From an uncultured Oscillospiraceae bacterium (GTDB lineage Bacteria > Bacillota > Clostridia > Oscillospirales > Oscillospiraceae): a stretch of 14,651 bases of DNA. Shown in pieces: positions 1 through 8,000 of this stretch (position 1 is the stretch's first letter; each line of letters opens with the position of its first letter). Position numbers and translations under genes: made by a program. The DNA is taken from the NCBI GenBank assembly GCA_910577415.1, contig CAJTLK010000022.1, forward strand, positions 8,117 to 22,767. Reading direction: 5' to 3'. The notes under the pieces were generated by a model that made no database searches, had not been told where the DNA came from, and saw only the letters and a list, made by a program, of their open reading frames with translations.

Positions 1-311
1 TCCTCATCTCCCGGCCAGTCCAGGCAGAGGGTCAGAGAGCTTTCTGTCCGCTCCTCCAGACAATGCTCCATATCCCGGGCAAAGCCATGCTTGCGTGGGG
101 CGGCGCAGCGTCTTCCACCCACCTGGAACCAGCCGCCTTCTATCGCTCCACACCAGGGGAACAGCAGCGGTGCCCGGCCCGGCCATACGGCGGCGTCTCC
201 GTCCCACAGGAGGGGGCGCTCCGGCATATCGTTCCTCTCCAGGCTCCAAAGCTCCGCGCCAAAGGAGTTGACCTTGACACAAAGCACCTCGCCTTTCAGC
301 TCATACAGCAT
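1..311 (-). CDS. LacX-like aldose 1-epimerase (mutarotase), partial: C-terminal part missing
   Basis: This is the N-terminal 103 codons of a gene that leaves the window at the left edge. Aldose 1-epimerases interconvert the alpha and beta anomers of free sugars in the cytoplasm, feeding isomerases and kinases. Visible hallmarks are SFGAELWSL (residues 16-24), LLWDGDAAVWPGRAPLLFPW (34-53) and PRKHGFARD (72-80). The last contains the conserved His-Gly-Phe stretch of the family, and the set matches the LacX branch better than GalM. The ATG at 311-309 overlaps the end of the kinase gene by 11 bases and has a GGTGGAG Shine-Dalgarno four bases upstream, suggesting translational coupling. The neighbours (sugar kinase and isomerase) fit a mutarotase that supplies the right anomer. 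No signal peptide is visible. Family assignment is fairly sure; the substrate is unknown. Confidence 0.82.
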   Translation of the reverse strand, partial: MLYELKGEVLCVKVNSFGAELWSLERNDMPERPLLWDGDAAVWPGRAPLLFPWCGAIEGGWFQVGGRRCAAPRKHGFARDMEHCLEERTESSLTLCLDWPGDE

Positions 312-1263
312 GACGCTCCACCTTTTCCTGAACTTTCTCCGGCTCGGGCACGGAAGAGATCCCGCCGAAGGCCTCGGTGGATAGGCTGGCGGCTGTGCAG
401 GCAAAGGCCGCAGCGGTGGCAAGCTCTTCCCCTGTCAGTGCGGAGAAAGCTTTTCCAGTTTTCAATAGCTGGCTGAGGGCGCTGCCGCCGAAGATATCGC
501 CCGCTCCCGTGGTATCCACCGGATGGACCTCCACCGCCGACTTCACATAGCCTGATGCGCCGTTTCCGCTATAGTAGGCCCCCTTGGCGCCCAGGGTAAC
601 AAATACGATAGAAACGCCCTCCCTGTGGAGCTTGGCAGCCACCTCCTCTGGGGATATTTGGCCCCAGAGGAAGACGGTCTCTTCATCGCTGATCTTTACG
701 ATATCCGCCTGGGTCAGGCCCCAGAGCATTTCCAGCTTGGCGGCAGAGCGGTTCGGCCATAGGGGAAGGCGGAGGTTGGGGTCAAAGGATATCCACTTGC
801 CCTTGCTCTTGGCGTAAGCCACTGCCTTTTGGGTCGCTGTCTTAGAGGGCTCGGCGGTAAGGCTGAGGGTGCCGAAATGGAAGTCTCTACAGCTGTCGAT
901 CAAGTCCAGCTCCAGCTCCTCGAAGTGGAGCTGGGTATCCGCCCCGGGCTTACGAGCAAAGGAGAAGAAGCGGTTGCCGGTCTCGTCGATGGTGACAAAG
1001 GCAAGGGTGGTAAAGACCTGCGAGTCGGAGCGGATGCCCTTGGTCTCCACCCCCGCCTTTTTCAGAGTATCCACCAGCAGGCCCCCGAACGCATCCTCTC
1101 CCACCTTTCCCAAAAGGGCGGTCTTCGCCCCATATTTGGCAGCGGCAGCCAGGAAGTTGGCCGGGGCGCCGCCGGGGTGGGCATCCATGGTGGGATAACC
1201 GTCGCTATTGGTCTTTTCCGTGGTAAAATCAATGAGCAGCTCACCCAAAGCCACAATGTCCAT
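301..1263 (-). CDS. PfkB-family carbohydrate kinase, fructokinase-like
   Basis: A 320-aa ribokinase/PfkB-fold sugar kinase of normal family length, expected to phosphorylate a cytoplasmic ketose using ATP. Signature 1 is HPGGAPANFLAAAAKYG (residues 29-45). Signature 2 is DTTGAGDIFGG (250-260), whose final Asp (256) is the expected catalytic base next to the GAG anion hole. The segment SFDPNLRLPLW (159-169) is typical of bacterial fructokinases (ScrK-like). The start chosen is the ATG at 1263-1261, two bases after the isomerase stop, because AGGAGG lies seven bases upstream of it; a 12-codon longer frame would begin inside the isomerase gene without its own binding site. Directly behind a mannose/lyxose isomerase, a fructokinase would complete mannose to fructose to fructose-6-phosphate. 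A related sugar (2-keto-3-deoxygluconate, xylulose) cannot be excluded. Confidence 0.9.
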   Translation of the reverse strand: MDIVALGELLIDFTTEKTNSDGYPTMDAHPGGAPANFLAAAAKYGAKTALLGKVGEDAFGGLLVDTLKKAGVETKGIRSDSQVFTTLAFVTIDETGNRFFSFARKPGADTQLHFEELELDLIDSCRDFHFGTLSLTAEPSKTATQKAVAYAKSKGKWISFDPNLRLPLWPNRSAAKLEMLWGLTQADIVKISDEETVFLWGQISPEEVAAKLHREGVSIVFVTLGAKGAYYSGNGASGYVKSAVEVHPVDTTGAGDIFGGSALSQLLKTGKAFSALTGEELATAAAFACTAASLSTEAFGGISSVPEPEKVQEKVERHAV

Positions 1264-1265
1264 AT

Positions 1266-1958
1266 TTACGCCTCCTTCGCCGGGGGGTACTCGTTGCACA
1301 ACAGGCGGTAGGGCGCCTCGTCCTCCTCAATGGTGGGAAAGCGGCCTACCGGGGGATTGAACCGGTTGTCGTGCTCATCGTCATTGCACTGGCTGACCTC
1401 TCCCAGCAGCACCGGCCCTGTTCCCGGCTCCACCTCAAAATCGTGGTAGAGAAACTGCTGGATGTGGATACTCTCCCCCGGCGTCAGGCGGATCTGAGTC
1501 CCCGCGGGGACGGTGTAGGTCCGGCCATCGGTATGGACGGTCACGTCGGAGACCCGGTCGATGCTCTCATCAGGCAGGGAATTATACACCCGGATGAGGA
1601 CATTACCGCCGCCCCGGTTAATGATATCCTCGGTCTTATACCAGTGGAAGTGGTTAGGGGCATACTGCCCTTCCTTCAGATACAGCAGCTTTTCCGCATA
1701 GACCTTGGGATACTTCTGCGGCATGTTGCGGTTGCCGTTGCGAATGGTGATGAGAGAAAAGCCGAACTTATCAAAATCCCCCATTCCATAGTCGGTGATG
1801 TCCCAGCCCAGCATACATTCCCTGACCTCGTCATACTCATGCCCCTTTTCCCGCCACTCCTCCGGGGTGAAATGGCAAAACGGCGGCAGAAAACAGCTGT
1901 ACTTTTGGCACATGGCCTCCAGCTCCTTGAGGGCTGCGTTGATCTCAGAGCGTTTCAT
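1266..1958 (-). CDS. lyxA: D-lyxose/D-mannose ketol-isomerase (cupin)
   Basis: A 230-aa cupin-fold, metal-dependent isomerase of the D-lyxose isomerase family (Pfam Lyx_isomer; relatives include B. subtilis YdaE). Family members interconvert D-lyxose with D-xylulose and D-mannose with D-fructose. The metal site is visible: HFHWYKTEDIINRGGG gives His103, His105 and Glu110, and FLYHDFEVE gives His172; the ligands match the family pattern. The N-terminal helical part (MKRSEINAAL onward) and the length are also typical. The ATG at 1958 is preceded by AAAGGAGG at good spacing. It lies 69 bases downstream of the giant surface-protein gene, separated by a stem-loop, and only two bases before the kinase start, so the isomerase and kinase form a tight pair. 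Which sugar is the physiological substrate is inferred, not shown. Confidence 0.92.
   Translation of the reverse strand: MKRSEINAALKELEAMCQKYSCFLPPFCHFTPEEWREKGHEYDEVRECMLGWDITDYGMGDFDKFGFSLITIRNGNRNMPQKYPKVYAEKLLYLKEGQYAPNHFHWYKTEDIINRGGGNVLIRVYNSLPDESIDRVSDVTVHTDGRTYTVPAGTQIRLTPGESIHIQQFLYHDFEVEPGTGPVLLGEVSQCNDDEHDNRFNPPVGRFPTIEEDEAPYRLLCNEYPPAKEA
1271..1276 (-). promoter_or_regulatory. Ribosome binding site of the sugar kinase gene
   Basis: A perfect AGGAGG (minus strand) lies inside the last codons of the isomerase gene, seven bases before the ATG at 1263. It decides the kinase start in favour of the shorter protein and implies coupled translation of the two genes. Confidence 0.85.
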
Positions 1959-1983
1959 GGAAAAATACCTCCTTTTTCAGTGA

Positions 1984-2011
1984 AGGGGCGGCGGAATGCT
2001 CCACCGCCCCT
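1984..2011 (-). other. Intercistronic GC-rich stem-loop between surface-protein gene and lyxA
   Basis: On the minus strand AGGGGCGG pairs with CCGCCCCT; the stem continues through one U-G wobble and GGA/TCC to a four-base loop, 12 pairs in all. The wobble pairs only in minus-strand RNA (plus-strand RNA would have a C-A mismatch), so the structure belongs to the operon transcript. No U-tract follows: the next bases are TTCACTGAAAAAGGAGG, which includes the lyxA binding site. It is therefore not a canonical intrinsic terminator. More likely roles are partial termination, a processing point, or 3'-end protection of the very long upstream message. Confidence 0.6.
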
Positions 2012-2027
2012 CCATTAGGTCTCGTTT

Positions 2028-5000
2028 TTATTTTTGCCAAGCGCACTGGTCCACCAGGACGCGGATGTAGTCATAGACCACCTGGGCCAGCTCGCCTCTG
2101 GAGAGCTCCGCCCAAGGCTCCAGCTTCGTTCCTATCCCCTGCTGGGCGCACCAGAGCAGGGCTGCGGTCCCCTCGTTCAGCTCGCTGGACTCCGCCGCGC
2201 CGATGCTCTGGGCATAGCGGTAGAGCACCAGGGCGCTCTGGATCCACAGCAGATGGCTGTCCGGGTCGAAGCGGTTGCCTCCGACGCCCACCATCATGCC
2301 GGCCTCCTTGGCCCAGGACGCGCTCTCCGCATACCAGGACTCGGGGGCTATGTCCACATAGCCCGCCTGAGAGGTTACGACAGGCTTGCCGTCGATGCGA
2401 TAAAGGATAGTGGCCATCATGGCCCGGTCCAGAAGCATCCCCGGAGAGAATACGCCCTCCCCAGTGCCCCGGAACACGTCCCGGATGGCAAGAGCCTCTG
2501 CGGCCTCCGCCACGCTGCCATCCAGGTCGGTAAACCCAGCCTGGCGCTGCTCCGTCCGAATGTGAGCGGAATCCTTCAGCGCCACGTGCAAACGGCCATT
2601 CTCCACGGTATAGAGGGCCAGTACCTTCTCGCCGTCCTCCCCCACCTGGATCGCCGTGTTGCCCACGCCGGCAGGCAGCTCCACACTGGTCCAGCCCACC
2701 GAGCTGGGAATGGTGACCGTGGTGGTCACCTCGCCCTCGGCGGTAATGGCGCTCTCCGCCTTGACACCGTCGGGCCTGGTGAGGCTCTCGGTACTGCTGC
2801 CATCGGCCTTGGTGACCGTGACCGTCTTCGTGCCGTTGGGCGCCTGGGCGGTCACCTTCACCTCGCCGGTGCGGCGGTTGGTCTCAGTAGTCACCTTCGT
2901 GCCGTCGGACAAGGTCTCATGCCGTGTCCCCACACTGCCGGAGGGGCCGTTGGGAACGTTGTCTCCGGGAACAGGCGTATCGGGCCTGGGCGCTCCCACC
3001 ACGATGTCCTCAGTGGTATTCTCCAGGGGCAGGGCCAGAGGCGTGTTGTCCTTCACGATCTCCACATTCTGGGGCATATCGCTGACCGTGGTCGTGGTGT
3101 CATACTCCTCCACGAAGGGATTCAGGCCGTAGAGATAGCGGACCTTCGCCTCTCCCTCCACCGCGACGGCCAGGGTCAAACGGATGGTGGTAGCATTGCG
3201 GCGGACAGCAGAGGTGATCTCCGCCTTCTTCTCCCCATCCAGAACGATGAAGCCCACGATATCACTGGCGGGGGTAATGTCGCTGCCGCCCCGGTGGGAA
3301 ATGGTCACGTCAATGGCAGTGTGCTCGTCATCGACCCAGGAGGCACGAGAAATGCTGGGTCCGCGATAATACTTGCTCTCGCCCAGGGAGTAGAGGATCG
3401 AGTTGGCCACCCGACGACCGATGGTGTCCATGCCGTCCTTGCGATAATGGGCGGTGTCCTTCCGGGCAAACTCCATCTCGGTCGCCGCCAGATAGAAGTT
3501 CTTTCCATCGTCCAGATCCCGCTGGGCACTGCGGACAGCGCTATAGGCGTCATCGGTGGAGATGTTGGGATTATGGGTACCGATCTGGCACAGGAACAGG
3601 GGCAGCGCCTCGTTACCCAGATCCTTGCGCAGACGGCTCAAGAGGGTCTTCATGTCGCTCTCATAGGTCTCCTTGGGCACTGAGATGGCGCCATCGGTCT
3701 CCCCCTGATTCCACACCGCCAGCTCCACGCCGCCCGCGGCCTTGGCCCGGGTAACGGCCTTGCCGTAGAGGGTAGAGGTGTCCTCCGCCGTAGTGTAATA
3801 CATCCAGTAGCGAGTGGCGGCATGGGGCGGCTTGGTATAGGGGTTGGGAGCATGGAGGCCGGAGCCGGAATCGGCCGCAGGCACAAACCCCACAGGAATG
3901 CCCAGGGCCTCCACCAGGGCGTTGCCCAGAGCAGGGGTCATGGAGCCGCCGGCTCCATCATAGGGATCGACCAGATGGGTCCAACTGCCGGAGCGAGTAT
4001 AGTTGGCCACTAGGTCGTTGGCCACGGTGCGAGGCTTCTCGGGGGCCTGGCCCACCATGTTGGACTGGCCGATGCACAGGATATTGATACCCACGCCCCA
4101 CTTATTGGTGCTGTTGAGGGTATCCACCACCTTGCCGGCGGCATCCAGAGTGCGGATCTCCAGGCGGTACCAGCCACCCTGGGGCACAGTAAGCTTGCCC
4201 GACCAGCTTCCGCCGGAGGCCAAATCCCTGGCCAGGGTAGTCCAGTCCACCACGGTCTCGCCGCCGCTGGCCTTCACCACCTTGGCCTCCAGCGTGGCAG
4301 CCGCCTGCTGGGTCGTGCCGTTGAGGGAGACAACGGCCTGCTTGGTATCGGGATCGCGCTGGATGACCTGATAGCTGGCAGGGCTCTTCAGAGTAATGGT
4401 GGAGTCCTCCTCCGCCTTTCCTGGGGTGCGGACCACCACGTTATCAAAGGCCGCCTTGGTTTGGTAGGTAGCAAGGCCGATCTTACCAGAGGTGTGGGTG
4501 CTGTCGGTGGCCTCCAGCTCCTTGACCCCATCCACCCAAAGCTCGATCTGGCTGCCCCGGAACACCAGCTTCATGGTGTAGGTAGTGCCCAGCTCCATAT
4601 TGTAGCCCTTCTCCGCCAGCACGGTGTCGCCGCCGTTGACGCGGCGGTTGATGGTGAGTTTTCCGGTATTATAGGAGCCGATGTACCGGTTCTTAGGCCC
4701 ATCGGCCCGGCCGGAGATCATCACACTGAGCTTGGAGTCCTGGATGGCAAGAGGCGTGACCTCGACTTCAAATTCATAGTCCTTCCAGGACGTGTCCCCG
4801 GCGAAGACCATGAAGCCTCCGGAGGTGTCATTCTGGGTGTAGACCCCATCGGCCTCCGTCCAAGTGCCGGAGTCCACTGTCCAGCGAGAGGAGTCGCCAT
4901 CGGCAAAGTCGTCCTCAAAGAAGACTCCGCCGACAGTTCCCATATCCCGGCACACCAGCACCGAGGCATCGGCAGCCTTGCCGGCTTTATTGGAACGAGC

Positions 5001-8000
5001 GGTGTAGTAGAAATAGAGGTGACCCTCCGCCTCCAGCAGAGCGGCGTCCGCCGCACGGCCCCGGTCAGGCTCGCCGGCGAGGGACTTATAGAAGATGCCC
5101 TGGGGCGTGACGGTTGCAAAGTCGGCGCTGAGCTTGGCATAGCCGATGTTTCCGTTGGAATTGTGGTAAACCACATAGGGCTCCCCATCCCGAACCATCA
5201 GCCGAGGGGAGGCCACATTGCCCTTGTCCCCGCTATCAGGGGCGCTGGGTTCCATCAGTGGCGTCTCCACGGCAGTCCAATTCAGGCCGTCGTTGGACAG
5301 GGCGTAGAACAGGCGCTTGCCGTTGGTCACCGAGCCCTTTTTATAGCCGTTGCCGGTGTAGAGCATCAGATACTTGTTGTTCTTGCTCGCCACGGTGTAC
5401 TCATAGACGCTCTGTTGATAGGTATTGCCGGTAAAGCTCAGATCGCTCTGGGAGAGAACGGTCTTCACATTGGTGAAGTTTACGCCGTCGGTGGACTGGG
5501 CCACACCGATGCTGCCGCTGCCGTTGCTGTAATACATCAGTAGCTTGTCCCCCACCCAGATGGGCCAAGGGGCGTTGACGCCGCCGGAGGCTAGGCCCAA
5601 ACTGTCTCTGGTCATGACCGGCTTACCGTCCTGATAGGCCGTCCAGGGGCCCTCGGGCGCGGGAGCAGTGGCCAGGGCGATGCTCTGGCTTCCGCCGGCT
5701 TCATCGTTATAGCTGAAGTAGAGGTAATAATTGTCAATGGGATCTTTCAGCACTCCCTGGGCTTTGAAGGGAGCCGGCAGCTCCAGGTTCAGGGCGGTCT
5801 TTTCGGGAGTTTCGGTATTGGTGAGGATGATCTCCTTGGCCGGGGCGGAGACTGTGATCTCCACCTTCTGGCTCACGGTCTTCTCACTGCCTCGGGACAC
5901 CTCCACCCAGGCAGTGGCTTTTCCCTCGGCCAGGGCGGTGATGACCCCATCGGCATAGGATATGACCGTATCGTCGCTGACGTGGTAGCGCAGAGTCAGG
6001 GTACTGTTGTCCACCGGCTCAGCTCCCGCCTCGCCGTAGACGTAGCCCTTAGTGAAGACCTGGAGCTCCGGCCGGACAGTGCCGCCCACACCCAGAGAAG
6101 AGGACTCGTCGCTGAGGTGGAGGGTAGCCCGGGCCAACTTATTGTCCTCTCCCGCCTTCACCTCCACGGCGTGGACAATGTTGGTGTGCAGGCGCTTGCC
6201 CGCCTCGTAATACATATGCCAGCGGCCAGTGTCATCCTGGATGAAGAAGGGGGCGCCGGAGCGGCCATAGTCGGGATAGGTCAGGGGGTTGCCGTCACCC
6301 TTGTCGTCTACATTGCGGACGCCCTGGGAGTTATAGATCTCCCCCCACTCGATGCACTGATCCAGATTCTTGCCCACCTCAAAGGCGTACATCTCGCCGG
6401 AGGAGGCATGACAGAGGACAAAGTAGCGCTCCACGCCGTCGATGGTCTGGGAGGTAAAGCAGGGGCCGGAGAAATTGCTCTTATAGATGCTGTTGATGTC
6501 TGGATTCAGCAGGCTCTCCTTCACCGGAGTCCAGGTAATACCGTCCTTGGAATGGGCCCAATAGATGTTCCGATGGGTGTTGTTGCGGGGGCCGGTGACC
6601 ATCAGCACCATGATGTACTTGTTGCCCAGGCCATCCACCTCATGCTGGTAGACCTTGGCGTAGCTGGCTTCATTGAAGCCGGTGCCATCGGGAGAGAACT
6701 GCTTTGCCTCCACGCAGATATCGCCATAGGTCCAGTTGATGAGGTCGTCAGATAAGGCGTACCGGGTGACCGGGTTCTCGCCGTGGAAGTACATGATGTA
6801 GCAGTTCTTCTCCTCCAGCCACATGACGTAGGGAGAGGAAACATGGGAGACCTTATAGGCCCCCTCCCACTCCTTGCCTACCAGAGGATTGCTCTCATAC
6901 TCCACCCAGGGGCCGTCCAGGGAGTTGGAGGCGGCCATACAGTTGCCCGCCGGGGCGTCGTGGGGCGCGTAGAAGAGATAGTAGCGGAAATCCTGACCCT
7001 CGGCCTCAGTGAGGGCATTGGTCACCGGGTGATCCTTGGTGTCCACGATCACCGGGAAGTTGAACTCCTGGGTGGGATTGTACTTATAGTCGGGCAGTTC
7101 GATGGTATAACCAATAGCCGAGAATGTGGGGAAGGTGGGCGCCTTAAGGTCGCTCTTCACCGTGTACTCTTCTTTCAGCGTCTGATCCCCGGACTCCACG
7201 GCCACCGAATAGATGCCCATGTCCAGCCCCTCAGGGATGGTGAGGCTGAGGGTGGCGGCATTGCCGATAAAGGTAGCGCTGGCCGTGACGCCGCTCACCT
7301 CGCCGCCGTCCTTGTCCAGGAGCTTGGCGGTGACTGCTGTGCCGTCAGAGATGTTCTTGCTTTTGACCGTGACGGTGATGGTCTTGCTCTCCGCCGTAGT
7401 CTGGTTGTCATCAGAGAGGGTCATTTCCAGCAGCTCGGGCTCGTCATCGGCGGGCAGGGCATGCTCGCCCAGCAGCGAGGAGCAGTCCCCGGTGCCGATA
7501 CGCACCGACTCCACATCCATGACCGCCCGACTCTGGTTGTCCGCGCCCAGCCGGAGCAGGTCGCCGCTGGCTGTGCCGGTCATGCCCTCTGCCACGGCAT
7601 CCTCCTGCACCAATTCACCGTCCAGATAGAGATCATAGGTCTTACTCACCGGGTCGATAACCATACCGTAGTTGTGCCAGCTGGTGGTGTCCTTGGCAGC
7701 GGCACCGCTCCAATCGTTCTGATTGGTCACGGCGCCGTCTGTACTGCCCCGCTTAATAAACAGTGGATAGAGGTATCTGCTCCCATCGTGGACACGGACA
7801 GAGAACTCATTGCTCCGGGTCCCCTCAACGCTCTGGGGCAGACGGATGGTGGCCTCCACGGTAAAGGGGCCGTTCTTGGGCAAGGTGAGTGTGGTCTTCG
7901 GCACCACCCAGGTATACTCCTCCCGGTCTGCGGTGTTGGTCTTCTCCACCCGGATATAACCGCCCTTCTGGGCCACCGTACCAGTCCCCTTCTGGGAGAG

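Noticed and set aside
4..282. A 92-codon minus-strand frame at the left edge
   Set aside because: Arg/Pro/Gly-rich out-of-frame reading of the epimerase gene; the overlapping frame starting at 311 gives clear aldose 1-epimerase motifs.
2813..3000. Short repeats in the Thr/Gly/Lys-rich linker of the giant protein as a DNA tandem repeat
   Set aside because: The repetition is a loose amino-acid pattern (DGT/NGT/ADG followed by VT-rich stretches) without exact nucleotide repeat units; it is best treated as a protein linker.
2034..3683. A 549-codon plus-strand open frame (and similar ones at 4461-5543 and 6783-8240)
   Set aside because: Antisense to the giant surface-protein gene, with the same biased His/Gly/Leu/Val composition and no motifs; long shadows are expected opposite GC-rich coding sequence.
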